Source: Kitasatospora sp044457565 (lineage in GTDB: Bacteria > Actinomycetota > Actinomycetes > Streptomycetales > Streptomycetaceae). From it: DNA of 64,000 nt. The stretch spans positions 62,001 to 126,000 of the forward strand of contig NZ_JBITGZ010000009.1 of NCBI RefSeq assembly GCF_044457565.1, given 5' to 3'. Shown here piece after piece: positions 48,215 through 56,394 of this stretch. The translations under genes were made by a program, and so were the position numbers. The notes below the pieces were generated by a model. The model ran no database searches and was not told where the DNA came from. It worked only from the letters and a program-made list of their open reading frames with translations. Numbering within the stretch: the stretch's first letter is position 1; each line of letters opens with the position of its first letter.

Positions 48215-48766
48215 ATGACTGTGAAGATGTCATCACCGCGTGGAAGCGCCCCCGCCGTGGCGGCCGCCGGCTCTCCCACCATCCCCGAGGCCCCCGCCCG
48301 CGGCGGCGCCGGCCGTGGCGCGCAGGCGGTGTTCACGGTTGCTGCCGATCCTCGATCCACGCTCCGTGCTCGCAAGCTCGTCATGCAGGCCGCCCGCGGA
48401 TGGCGGGTCCTGGACGAGGCCGCGCTGGGCGACCTGGAACTGTGCACCGCAGAGATCGTGGCCAATGCCGTGGAACACACCCGGGACGTGAGCATGGTCC
48501 GTGTGTCAGGGACCAAGTTCGGGGTGCGCGTCGAGGTCACCGACACCGACCCGCAGCTGCCGCAGCCCTCCGCGCCCGACCTCGACCGCGAGTCAGGACG
48601 CGGCCTGCTCCTCGTCGACGCACTCGCCGCCGGGTGGGGCGCCCACCCGAGCGGCACCGGGAAGACCGTCTGGTTCGAGATCACCCCCACCACTGCGCAG
48701 CCGGCGGGACGCGACGCGGTGCGACAGACCGAGTGCTGCGCGATGGAACAGGCGGTCGCCGCCTGA
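48215..48766 (+). CDS. HATPase anti-sigma-factor-like protein
   Basis: 183 residues from the ATG at 48215. It has an alanine-rich leader of 40 residues, the N-box LELCTAEIVANAVEHT, and the G1 box DRESGRGLLLVDALAAGWG with TGKTVWFEI. This is the compact HATPase_c fold of RsbW-like regulators, very numerous in Streptomyces and often orphan. It probably binds a sigma factor or an anti-anti-sigma partner by phosphorylation. Confidence 0.88.
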   Translation: MTVKMSSPRGSAPAVAAAGSPTIPEAPARGGAGRGAQAVFTVAADPRSTLRARKLVMQAARGWRVLDEAALGDLELCTAEIVANAVEHTRDVSMVRVSGTKFGVRVEVTDTDPQLPQPSAPDLDRESGRGLLLVDALAAGWGAHPSGTGKTVWFEITPTTAQPAGRDAVRQTECCAMEQAVAA

Positions 48767-48778
48767 GCGGTGTGCGAT

Positions 48779-48789
48779 CCCCCCCCCCC
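48779..48789. repeat. Run of 11 C residues
   Basis: An uninterrupted C tract 13 bp after the ATPase stop. Such tracts slip in replication and in sequencing. Confidence 0.9.
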
Positions 48790-48818
48790 GGAGCCGGCCG
48801 CCCGGTTGCGTCTTGCGG

Positions 48819-49290
48819 TCACCCGGCCGAGGAGTCCCGGTTGCGGATCGCCTGGCGCAGGGCGAGCGGCAGCGGGCCGCAGAGCAGGGCGAGCCGCCCG
48901 ATCCGGTCGCGGTGTTCGCGTCGTCGGCGGTGGCTCAACAGCAGTTGCAGCCGGGCCGCGTCGGCCAGCGCCACCAGGGCGGCGGCGCCGGGCTCGACCC
49001 GGCTGAGGGGGCCGCGCAGCGCCGAGTCGAATGCGGTAAACCAGCGCCTTGCGCGGGCGCGGATCGCGAGGCTCGACCCGGGTGACCGGGAAGAGCCCGA
49101 GGATCCGGTGCTGCTCGATGATCGCAGGCCTGCCGTCGGTGTCCCGCAGCAGGCCGCGCTGAAGCAGTTCGGTCAGGGCCGCCGCGCGCAGCAGCATTTC
49201 CAGGTTGAGCACCCCGGTGAGGCGGCCGCGCTCGGGGTCGTAGGCGAGCAGATAGAGCTTGCCGGGCAGGGAGCCGGGCTGTTGCGACAT
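48819..49290 (-). pseudogene. GPP34 (GOLPH3-like) protein gene with frameshift
   Basis: The start MSQQPGSLPGKLYLLAYDPE and LTGVLNLEMLLRAAALTELL belong to the GPP34 phosphoinositide-binding-like fold. The frame continues to FPVTRVEP; then, between 49085 and 49020, homology moves to another frame (RARRWFTAFDSALRGPLSRV, ALVALADAARLQLLLSH) to the stop at 48819. One base is therefore missing or extra. Intact it would have about 157 residues, shorter than most GPP34 proteins. It overlaps no other gene and follows an RHH gene. Confidence 0.65.
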
Positions 49291-49294
49291 GAGG

Positions 49295-49525
49295 TCAGTC
49301 TTCCGGTTCCGCGGTTGGGTCGGGGTCCTCGCCCCTGATCGGGCGGCCCCGCTTGGGCAGTCGGCCCACTCCGCCAGGCATCCGACCGCTGTCGGTCAGC
49401 GCCCGGCGGAGCAGGAACTCGATCTGCGCGTTGGTGCTGCGCAGTTCGTCGCCGGCCCAGCGAGCCAGCGCGTCGTGGACGGCCGGGTCCAGCCGTAGCA
49501 GGATCTTCTTCCGCTCCGTCGCCAC
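49295..49525 (-). CDS. Small ribbon-helix-helix (Arc-type) protein
   Basis: 76 residues from the ATG at 49525. KKILLRLDPAVHDALARWA followed by LRSTNAQIEFLLRRALTDSG is the classic ribbon-helix-helix, including the beta-strand KILLRL and the turn before NAQIEFLL. The tail is basic then acidic. It lies 12 bp after the SPFH gene and 4 bp before the GPP34 remnant, a gene set seen together in streptomycetes. Confidence 0.8.
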   Translation of the reverse strand: MATERKKILLRLDPAVHDALARWAGDELRSTNAQIEFLLRRALTDSGRMPGGVGRLPKRGRPIRGEDPDPTAEPED

Positions 49526-49537
49526 TGGCGGCGCCTC

Positions 49538-49968
49538 CTACTGGTACAGGGATCCGGTGTTGACCACCGGCTGGGTGCCGCGGTCGCCGCAGAGCACGAC
49601 CAGCAGATTGCTCACCATGGCCGCCTTGCGTTCCTCGTCCAGCTCGACCACGTCGCGTGCGGCGAGCCGCTCGAGGGCCAGCTCCACCATGCCGACCGCA
49701 CCCTCGACGATCAACCGACGCGCGGCCACCACGGCGCCGGCCTGCTGGCGCTGCAACATCACCTGGGCCACCTCGGGGGCGTAGGCGAGCCGCGTGATCC
49801 GGGACTCCACCACCCGGACGCCGGCCGAGGCGACCCGGCTGGCGATCTCCTCGTCGAGCTTGCGGGTGATCTCGTCGGCGCTGTCGCGCAGCGACAGCTG
49901 CCCCGGCTGGTGGGCGTCGTAGGGGTAGCTGTTGGCGATGTGGCGGACTGCGGTCTCGGTCTGCGCTC
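49538..49968 (-). pseudogene. SPFH/band-7 protein, C-terminal part only
   Basis: The frame reads TAVRHIANSYPYDAHQ, LRDSADEITRKLDEEIASRV, VVESRITRLAYAPEVAQVML and RLIVEGAVGMVELALERL to the stop at 49538. This is the C-terminal half of a band-7/SPFH membrane-scaffold protein. It is cut at about 49,968, where a different gene on the other strand begins. The membrane anchor and first half of the SPFH domain are absent. Confidence 0.75.
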
Positions 49969-50196
49969 ATCGGGGGGAAGCGCGTCGCGCCTCTGGCCGC
50001 GGTGATCCCGGCATCACTCGGCGCGGCCCTTCTGATGCTGCTGACGATCCCCAACGCGCGCGGCTTCGGAGGGGCGCAGGGGGCTCCGACAGGGCTGGCC
50101 CTCGTCGTGATGGACGCCTGTTACGCACCACTGCTGCTGTGGGGACCGCTGCTCGGGGTCGCCACGCTCTCCTACTACCGGCGGCACCTGAACTGA
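49966..50196 (+). pseudogene. C-terminal fragment of a small membrane protein
   Basis: In the plus frame from 49966: ALIGGKRVAPLAAVIPASLG, then a hydrophobic helix, then ALVVMDACYAPLLLWGPLLG and YYRRHLN before the stop. Two membrane segments end a protein whose start is missing. Its first base touches the cut end of the SPFH gene on the other strand, so both were broken by the same event. The internal ATG at 50002 has no RBS. Confidence 0.6.
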
Positions 50197-50303
50197 GCAG
50201 GCGCAGTCGACATCGTTGCGGCCGGCCCACACTCCTCGCAGCACCAGGTCGTATCAACGAGCGGCCCGTCGCGCCCGGGTGCGGGCCGGTACTCCGCCGG
50301 CGT

Positions 50304-51377
50304 CTACGCGTCGGCGACCTCCAGGCCGTAGGCGACGACGGCCTGGCGCAGTCCGCCCGGATAGCCGGCGAGGGCAGGGGTGAAGTCCCAGTTCCCGGCG
50401 GTGTCGCGATCGAAGCGGCCCAGACGCATCGCCGTGTTGGCCCCGGCTCCGTCGGCCAGGTGCGCCACGGCCGGGTCCTCCTCGGCGCCGGCTTCGAGGA
50501 TCAGCGCCGGCCCGGCGAACCCGGCCATGGTCGCTGCCGGGTGGTTCTCGGTGTCGGCTGCGGCGACGATCACGAGCCGATCGGCGTCGGCCGGCAGCGC
50601 GTCGAAATCGACCATCAGGCAGGCGTTGGCGTCGCCGTAGCCGGTGACCAGCCGCACCGAGCCATCCGGCGTCGAGCCGTTGTTGTAGAACACCAGGTGC
50701 TCGTCCGACAACGCCCTGTTCCCCTGGCACACCAGGGCGGCGATGTCGTACTCCTCTTCGCCGGTCCAGTGGAGCAGAAGCCGCGCCGGCTCGGCGGCGA
50801 CCTCGATCTCGGGCAGGTCGCCCCCACCGCCGACACCCGCAGCGCCGTACCGCGCGGCCTCGAACACCTCGTGGAAGCTGTGGTGCCTGAGCAGGCCGAC
50901 CAGCTCGGCGCCATTGATCAGGGTGATCGGCTTGCCGGCGACGAACTGGTGCGAACTCGGGCCGAACTTGCTGGTCGTGACGAGCACGGCCTTCGTCGCG
51001 GCCCGATCGTGCTGGAGCGTGCCGTACAGATCCCGCACGGCCGACGGGGGCACCGTGTCCCGGTACCGCTTCACCTGCACGATCACGTTCCCACCGCGAA
51101 AGGGATCCGTGTCGATCCCGCGCACGTCCACCCCGCCGTCCCGCGAGCGGGCCGTCAGCTCGACCTTCATGCCCATCGCTTCCATCAGCCGGGCGATGAG
51201 CTGCTCGAACTCGACCGGGTCCATCGCCAGCAGGAGCTGAAGCTCACGAACCCGCTTGGCCATCCGACCACGATTGGCGTTGGTGTCGTCGCGCAGGTGG
51301 CGGAACAGCATGCGCTGCGCGCGACGCTCATCCGTGTCGGGGTTGCTGACGCGGTGGAGCTTACGGCTCCGGGGCAT
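50304..51377 (-). CDS. Mrr-type restriction endonuclease fused to TerD domain
   Basis: 357 residues from the ATG at 51377 (AGGGAG RBS). The Mrr_cat domain (about 50-165) shows the PD-(D/E)xK core: FEQLIARLMEAMG, RDGGVDV (Asp 84) and QVKRY (Gln 101, Lys 103). A glycine-rich linker (about 178-186) leads to a C-terminal TerD domain (about 200-357; YDIAALVCQGN, LSDEHLVFYNN, TPDGSVRL). TerD domains bind calcium and mark tellurite/stress systems. The fusion suggests a nuclease triggered by stress or phage. It is flanked by broken genes. Confidence 0.88.
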   Translation of the reverse strand: MPRSRKLHRVSNPDTDERRAQRMLFRHLRDDTNANRGRMAKRVRELQLLLAMDPVEFEQLIARLMEAMGMKVELTARSRDGGVDVRGIDTDPFRGGNVIVQVKRYRDTVPPSAVRDLYGTLQHDRAATKAVLVTTSKFGPSSHQFVAGKPITLINGAELVGLLRHHSFHEVFEAARYGAAGVGGGGDLPEIEVAAEPARLLLHWTGEEEYDIAALVCQGNRALSDEHLVFYNNGSTPDGSVRLVTGYGDANACLMVDFDALPADADRLVIVAAADTENHPAATMAGFAGPALILEAGAEEDPAVAHLADGAGANTAMRLGRFDRDTAGNWDFTPALAGYPGGLRQAVVAYGLEVADA

Positions 51378-51770
51378 AGGTGCTCCCTTGGAGGTGACTG
51401 ATCGAGCAGGCATCACGGTAGGGGACTTGCCGACGCCGTGTCAGTTATGTCGCACAAATAAGACTTTCGGGGAGGATCCCGCGCCGAGGGACCTCCGGAG
51501 CGCGCGCCCGGCGTGCCCCGGCGCAGGGATGCTGTCGACGGATCGTCGCACAGGTCACCAACACCGGACGGAACACCGTCTGCTCGGGTGAGGGCCCGGG
51601 TCACCCGGGATCATGGTGCAGGGAGGCCCACAGCCGAATCCAGGGGCTGCGGCCGACGCCCTCGCCCGTCATGCTCTCGGGGAGGGGGCGCCCCCACCCC
51701 GCCACCAGGCGATCACGGCGCGACCAGCACCGCGCTCGAGACGTCAGCGGCCGTCGGCGGACGCCGCGCC
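51378..51770. other. 393-bp intergenic region
   Basis: It contains the promoter of the Mrr-TerD gene and the downstream flank of the MarR gene. No convincing gene is visible; the A/T-richer patch TTATGTCGCACAAATAAGAC at 51445-51464 probably belongs to the promoter. Confidence 0.5.
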
Positions 51771-52220
51771 TCACCCCGTCCCGAGCAGGCCGCCGGTGAC
51801 GAAGCGGTGGAGTGCGCGGGCGAAGGCCCGCGCCTCGTCGGCGGGCCAGGAGGCCAGCGATGCCTCGATGTGCGCGGCGAGGCGCTGCCGGGTGGCCTCG
51901 ACCACCTGCTGCCCGGCGTCGGTCAGGGTGAGCAGGGTCGCGCGCCGGTCCGCGGGGTCGGCATCGCGGCGCAGCAGGCCGGCTGCCTCCAGCCGGGTGG
52001 CGCGGCGCGTGACGCCGGAGCGGTCCAGGCCGATCTCGTCCGCGAGATCGGCTGCACTGCACGGCCCGGTGCGGGCGAGCCCGCTGAGGACGGGATAGGT
52101 GACGTCGTCCACGGCCTCGCCCAGGCCCTCGGTCAGACGCTCGTAGAGCTGTGCGCGAGCACTGCGCCTGAGCAGCACTCCGAGCGCGTCCGCGATCTCG
52201 TTTCCCACATCGTTCGGCAT
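51771..52220 (-). CDS. MarR-family transcription regulator
   Basis: 149 residues from the ATG at 52220. The winged helix is CSAADLADEIGLDRSGVTRR and the wing has RRDADPADRRATLLTLTDAG. It is divergent from a SnoaL-like gene, and two strong palindromes lie between (52234-52289), so it very likely represses both itself and that gene in response to a small ligand. Confidence 0.92.
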   Translation of the reverse strand: MPNDVGNEIADALGVLLRRSARAQLYERLTEGLGEAVDDVTYPVLSGLARTGPCSAADLADEIGLDRSGVTRRATRLEAAGLLRRDADPADRRATLLTLTDAGQQVVEATRQRLAAHIEASLASWPADEARAFARALHRFVTGGLLGTG

Positions 52221-52233
52221 GCATCCCAGATTA

Positions 52234-52289
52234 GCGTGCGCGGCGCACGCAACATGCCGTACTATTCAGATGCGTGCTCGACGCACGCA
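52234..52289. promoter_or_regulatory. Two MarR operator palindromes
   Basis: Site 1: GCGTGCGC-G-GCGCACGC (52234-52250). Site 2: TGCGTGC-TCGAC-GCACGCA (52271-52289). They share GCGTGC/GCACGC arms, and TACTAT at 52260-52265 between them resembles a -10 element, so binding would block the promoter. Confidence 0.75.
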
Positions 52290-52322
52290 AATCTCCGTCA
52301 CTCCGACACCCAGGGGACCGCC

Positions 52323-52748
52323 ATGACCACCACCGACACCACCGCCATGACCACCGCCACGCACCCGAGCATCGCCGCCGCGCTCACCGATCTGCTCTTC
52401 ACCCCCGGCCTCGACCTGACCGAGGCCGTCGACCGCCACTTCGCCCCCGACTACCGCCAGCGCACCGACGGCCGCTGGGACGACCGGGCCGAGTTCACCT
52501 CCCACATCGCCCACCTGCGCACGATCGTCGCAGACGGCAGCATCCAGGTCCTCGACGAACTCGTCCAGGGCGACCGCTACGCCGACCGCCACCTGGTCGA
52601 CATCACCAAGACCGACGGCTCCACCGTGCGCATGGAGGTGTACGTCTTCGCCGAGTTCACCCCCGACGGGCGCTTCCGCCGCATCGAGGAGACCACCCTC
52701 ATGCTCGACGGCACCGACTCCGACCGGAACATCGGCAGCGCCCGCTGA
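52323..52748 (+). CDS. SnoaL/NTF2-like protein
   Basis: 141 residues from the ATG at 52323. AVDRHFAPDYRQRTDGRWDD and RYADRHLVDITKTDGSTVRM match SnoaL-type NTF2 folds, cone-shaped proteins acting as cyclases, isomerases or ligand binders. No catalytic pair is certain. Under the divergent MarR regulator. Confidence 0.85.
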   Translation: MTTTDTTAMTTATHPSIAAALTDLLFTPGLDLTEAVDRHFAPDYRQRTDGRWDDRAEFTSHIAHLRTIVADGSIQVLDELVQGDRYADRHLVDITKTDGSTVRMEVYVFAEFTPDGRFRRIEETTLMLDGTDSDRNIGSAR

Positions 52749-52829
52749 CCCCGCCCTGCGGGAGCAGACCACCGCCGCCGCCCGGCGGCACGGGCAGCCG
52801 GCCCTCGGCAGGGACGCAGGAGACCCTGC

Positions 52830-52869
52830 CGGGCGGCCCGCCGGCGGGCGACTGCCGACGGGCCGCCCG
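52830..52869 (+). terminator. GC-rich hairpin after the SnoaL gene
   Basis: CGGGCGGCCCG (52830-52840) pairs perfectly with CGGGCCGCCCG (52859-52869) across an 18-base loop, 81 bp after the stop. It is probably a terminator. The rest of 52749-53081 is non-coding as far as I can tell. Confidence 0.5.
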
Positions 52870-53081
52870 TTCGCAATCGCCACGCAGCGTCCGGCTGCGG
52901 GGGATTCGGCCGGGTATGGGGCAGGCAGCCTGTGGAACCTCGCTCGCCGAGCCCGGCCGATGGCGGGCTGCGCCCCGTGACCCATCCGTTCTACGACCAA
53001 GCGTCAGACCTGCGGCCTACGATGAGCGTTCAGGTGGAATCGCCCCGCGCGGGTCGTGGGGCGAGGTCGCGAGGGGGACGT

Positions 53082-53768
53082 ATGGCCAGCTGGATCTTCT
53101 TCATCGCCCTACTGATGGCGCCCATCGCCATAGGACTGACCCGGGAGATCCGCACCGCACGGCGGCTCAGGGCCTCCGAGCGGCTGCTGCAGGCCCTCGG
53201 CCGCCGTCCCGGATGGCGGAGGCTGGAGCGCACCGAGTCCTGGCACCACTACGCCCTGCACTACCCCTGGCTGGACGCCCCGCGCGGCACCACCGTCACC
53301 GGCCCGGGCGAGGACGGGCGGGAGATCACCGTCGCCTGGTTCACGCGGTTGGAGCAGCGGCGCGGCCTGCACTGGCTGCTGTTCCATTACGAACTCCCGG
53401 AGAGCGTACCGATGATCCGGCTCGAACGGCCCTGGAGCGCCGCCGCCCTGCGGCTGCCGGTCGTCAAGCCGGGTCTCTACATCCCGATGGCTTCGCCCGG
53501 GTCGCAGGCACTCACCGAACGCCTTCTTGGCAACGACCTGATCGAGCGCCTCGCCGCCCTGGGCGCCCCCGCAGTGAGCGTCCAGCGGGACACGGCGTGC
53601 TTCGCCTACCACCCGCTGCCCAACCGTGGCGAGGCCGAGCGGTACACGGCGGGGCTCGCCGCCCTGCTTCCCGACCTGTGCCGACTCGCCCGCACCACCG
53701 AGGAGTCGCAGCCCGCTCAGGACACCGACGGTGTCAAGGACGACCGCGGCCCCGAGGACGACCGCTAG
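53082..53768 (+). CDS. Membrane-anchored hypothetical protein
   Basis: 228 residues from the ATG at 53082 (GAGGGGGA RBS). An N-terminal membrane helix (ASWIFFIALLMAPIAIGL) is followed by a soluble domain with GWRRLERTESWHHYALHYPW and WFTRLEQRRGLHWLLFHYEL. The C-terminus is charged (DGVKDDRGPEDDR). I do not recognise the family. It stands alone, followed by an IS remnant. Confidence 0.65.
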   Translation: MASWIFFIALLMAPIAIGLTREIRTARRLRASERLLQALGRRPGWRRLERTESWHHYALHYPWLDAPRGTTVTGPGEDGREITVAWFTRLEQRRGLHWLLFHYELPESVPMIRLERPWSAAALRLPVVKPGLYIPMASPGSQALTERLLGNDLIERLAALGAPAVSVQRDTACFAYHPLPNRGEAERYTAGLAALLPDLCRLARTTEESQPAQDTDGVKDDRGPEDDR

Positions 53769-53963
53769 GTGATCGATTCCAAGGGTCAGCTGTCGGCCTG
53801 GGACGAGGGCGACCAAAGTCAGGATTCCTTTGCGAGGCCGGACTTGGACTCCCTCGCGACCGAACTCCGCATCAGGACCCACGACCTGCCGAAGGATTCG
53901 TCCCAGCTCGCTCCATGGCGTCCGACCTTGAGCACCGCCGTGGTCGCAGCCCCGGCGGTGTGA
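53769..53963 (+). mobile_element. IS982-like transposase N-terminal remnant
   Basis: The frame contains DLDSLATELRIRTHDLPKDS and SQLAPWRPTLS, matching the start of IS982-type transposases in Streptomyces (LD-LATALYV--DDLLK-SP-LAPWRP). The catalytic DDE part is missing and no terminal inverted repeats were found. A deletion remnant. 53964-54124 holds nothing else. Confidence 0.55.
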
Positions 53964-54124
53964 TCGTCCACGCGCTCAGGCGGATCCTCGCTCCGACCGC
54001 CGCCACCTGACCCGACCGCCCACACCGGCCGGCCCGTCATGCCGTCGCCGGCCCCTACGACCACCGACCCGGAAGCAGCTGGCCGGCACGTCGGGGAGCC
54101 GGAGCGACTGCCCCCACAGCGAGT

Positions 54125-54157
54125 CCGGCCGGGACTCCTGGAAGGAGTCCCGGCCGG
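54125..54157. terminator. Perfect 15-bp hairpin
   Basis: Arms 54125-54139 and 54143-54157 match at every position with loop GGA. It lies 17 bp beyond the stop of the minus-strand SnoaL-like gene. Confidence 0.85.
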
Positions 54158-54173
54158 CGGCCGTGCGCTCGCG

Positions 54174-54614
54174 CTACTTGCCGTCCAGCGCTGTCACCAG
54201 CTGCGGCAGATTGCCGCCGGCCACGATGAGGGCCAGGTGGTCGTGGAAGTCCCTGCTGCTGACGATCAGGCCGCCGCGGACCCGCAGCACCTGGATGTTG
54301 GCGACCTCGAAGTTCCGCCCGGTCACCCGATGGTGCACCTGGTAGTTCCATTCGGCGACGATCACCTCCGGGTCGTCGGTCTCCCGGATCACCACATTCG
54401 TCGCGGTCAGCTCCACGGGCGAATGCGCGGAGACCTCGGCGAACCGCTCCTTGAGTGCGGCCCGCCCCTCGAACCGGCGCGGCCCGACCGGCTCGAAGAC
54501 GGTCTCCACCACGGCGTCCTCGGCGTAGAGCTCGGCCAGCCCCGAGAACCGCCCCGCGGTGACGCCCTTGAGCAGCTTCTGGAAGACCTCGCGCGGCGAC
54601 AGCGTTTCGGACAT
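54174..54614 (-). CDS. SnoaL/NTF2-like protein
   Basis: 146 residues from the ATG at 54614. PREVFQKLLKGVTAGRFSGL, ELYAEDAVVETVFEP and VIVAEWNYQVHHRVTGRNFE match the nuclear-transport-factor-2-like SnoaL family. It is not similar to the one at 52323 beyond the fold. Divergent from a TetR regulator; together they look like a regulator-target pair. Confidence 0.88.
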   Translation of the reverse strand: MSETLSPREVFQKLLKGVTAGRFSGLAELYAEDAVVETVFEPVGPRRFEGRAALKERFAEVSAHSPVELTATNVVIRETDDPEVIVAEWNYQVHHRVTGRNFEVANIQVLRVRGGLIVSSRDFHDHLALIVAGGNLPQLVTALDGK

Positions 54615-54654
54615 GATCAACCCCCATCGGGATCCGTCGCTAGAATCGGACCAG

Positions 54655-54693
54655 CGACTCCGGTTTCGACGATACGGACTGACGACTCCGGTT
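54655..54693. promoter_or_regulatory. Direct repeats CGACTCCGGTT in SnoaL/TetR promoter region
   Basis: CGACTCCGGTT occurs at 54655-54665 and 54683-54693, centres 28 bp apart, in the 119-bp divergent region. A candidate TetR binding region. Confidence 0.5.
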
Positions 54694-54733
54694 GTCCAGT
54701 CCGGCTCTGCCATCGACAGAAGAGGTGAGAGGG

Positions 54734-55306
54734 ATGAGTGGCGCTCAGGAGCGTCCACTGCGGGCGGACGCGGCCCGTAACCGGGCCAGGCTGCTGGACG
54801 TCGCCACGGAGGTGTTCACCACCCGCGGCGTCGGCGTGCCGACCGAGGAGATCGCCAGGGCCGCCGGGGTCGGGGTCGGCACGCTCTTCCGGCACTTCCC
54901 GACCAAGGAGGCACTGCTGGAGGCTGTGATGGTGCGCAGGCTGGAGACGATCGCGGCCCAGACCACGCAGCTGGCCACGGAGGCCGAACCCGCCGACGCC
55001 TTCTTCGGCTGCTTCCGCCTGGTGATCGACCGGTCTGCGGGCAAGAACGAGTTCGCCCAGGCACTCGCCACAGCCGGCGTGGACGCGCACGCCGCCCTGC
55101 AGGAGTCCAGCAAGGTGATCCAGGCGCGACTGGCCGACCTGCTGGCCGGAGCACAGCGAGCCGGGGCGGTCCGCCCGGATCTGGGCCTGCCGGAGCTGAT
55201 CGCCCTGCTGGTCGGCACCAGCACGACGATGGAACACCTCGGAGCTGACCCGACGGCCCGGGAGCGGATCTTCGAGGTGGTCTTCGACGGGCTGCGGCCA
55301 CGCTGA
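54734..55306 (+). CDS. TetR-family transcription regulator
   Basis: 190 residues from the ATG at 54734 (GAGGTGAGAGG RBS). HTH VPTEEIARAAGVGVGTLFRH FPTKEALL near residue 30-60. The ligand domain ends with LIALLVGTSTTMEHLGADPT, typical of the AcrR-like SACE_7040 C-terminal group. It probably represses the divergent SnoaL-like gene. Confidence 0.9.
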   Translation: MSGAQERPLRADAARNRARLLDVATEVFTTRGVGVPTEEIARAAGVGVGTLFRHFPTKEALLEAVMVRRLETIAAQTTQLATEAEPADAFFGCFRLVIDRSAGKNEFAQALATAGVDAHAALQESSKVIQARLADLLAGAQRAGAVRPDLGLPELIALLVGTSTTMEHLGADPTARERIFEVVFDGLRPR

Positions 55307-55440
55307 ACCGGAGGCGCGTCGGCCTCCTTTGGGCGTTGCGCAACGGAGCGCGGGCCATCCCGCCATCGCAGGCTTCGGCGGCGCCCGACCGGCCCCTTGG
55401 AATGGCCGACGGACGCGGCGCCGTCGTGCTGTCAGTGCTG

Positions 55441-55965
55441 TCAGGAGTGGGTGGACGGGGGCGGAATGCGGGCCAGGAGTTCGCGGGCGGCCCGGGTCAG
55501 GTGTGCATCGATCTCGTCCCGGGGCGCATAGGATCCGGCGTGGCTCAAGCACACCACCACCGCCTCCACCATGGGTGCCAACTCCTCGCAATCCCCGTAA
55601 GCCTCCGCGACGTTCTCGATGATGAGTCCGGCACCCTCGACGGGATCGAGCCATCCGCCGACGATCTCGGCGGCCCACCAGCGGGCGAGCGCCAGCCCGT
55701 CCCAGTAGCCGTCGGACGGGTGGAAGCCGAACCCGAGCTCGTCCATCACCTGGCCGAACAGCTCCGGGGCATGGTCCTCCTCACCGCGCAGCAGCCAGGC
55801 GAGGTGCCACAGCGACGGTGTGTCCACACCGGCGACCAGGGCACGGAGAGCGGCCTGGATCAGAAGGTCCGGGTCGGCGCGCCGGCCGTCGGACCAGCGG
55901 TGGGCGATCTCCCGCAGTTCCCGCACTGCCTCGGCCGCCGTTCCGGGGGCTCCGCTCGTCGTCAT
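55441..55965 (-). CDS. Hypothetical helical protein
   Basis: 174 residues from the ATG at 55965, which lacks a strong RBS. AEAVRELREIAHRWSDGRRA, PSLWHLAWLLRGEEDHAPEL and LALARWWAAEIVGGWLDPV suggest an all-helical repeat-like protein. I do not recognise the family; immunity-type proteins have a similar look. The frame stays open upstream to a GTG at 56361, so a longer protein is possible. Confidence 0.6.
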   Translation of the reverse strand: MTTSGAPGTAAEAVRELREIAHRWSDGRRADPDLLIQAALRALVAGVDTPSLWHLAWLLRGEEDHAPELFGQVMDELGFGFHPSDGYWDGLALARWWAAEIVGGWLDPVEGAGLIIENVAEAYGDCEELAPMVEAVVVCLSHAGSYAPRDEIDAHLTRAARELLARIPPPSTHS

Positions 55966-56361
55966 GGCGGCATGCTGCCACGCGCCACGGACGGCCTGCC
56001 AGCGGATATCACGCGGTCGGGTCCGGCGCCGCCTGTCGTAGCCGGGCATGCAGGCTTCGATCAGGAGCCCTCCTGACCACTGACGCCGTGTCGGCTCCCT
56101 GTCCGCGCGCCGGCCGCCCGGCGGCACGGGCGGGCTGTACCTACCTTCGACGATGCCCGCGCGGGTGATCAACTCGATTCCCTCGATCACGTCGATTTGG
56201 ACAACGCGGACCGATACGGCCGTGTCGTTCGGGTTCTTCAGGAGCACCCGTTCGAATGCGTCGAACTTGGTCAACGGATGACCGGTGGCGTCCGCCGGGT
56301 CGGCCTCGATCACGAATGCGTTCGCCGAAAGGTCCGTTGCGGCCAGCTCCTTGACGGCCAC
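55966..56361 (-). other. In-frame upstream open region, possible extension or gene fragment
   Basis: The frame of the preceding gene continues upstream to a GTG at 56361. Its first ~75 codons (TKFDAFERVLLKNPNDTAVS, VRVVQIDVIEGIELITRAGI) have natural composition, while codons just before 55965 are Arg-rich. It may be a fragment of an unrelated gene fused by deletion. Confidence 0.3.
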
Positions 56362-56394
56362 TCTCCGGGTGTCAGCGCCGGCCCGGACGGCGAC

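Noticed and set aside
51601..51660. Minus-strand peptide PWIRLWASLHHDPG resembling the start of phage replication proteins
   Set aside because: Only about 12 residues match before a stop, and nothing on either side continues the similarity.
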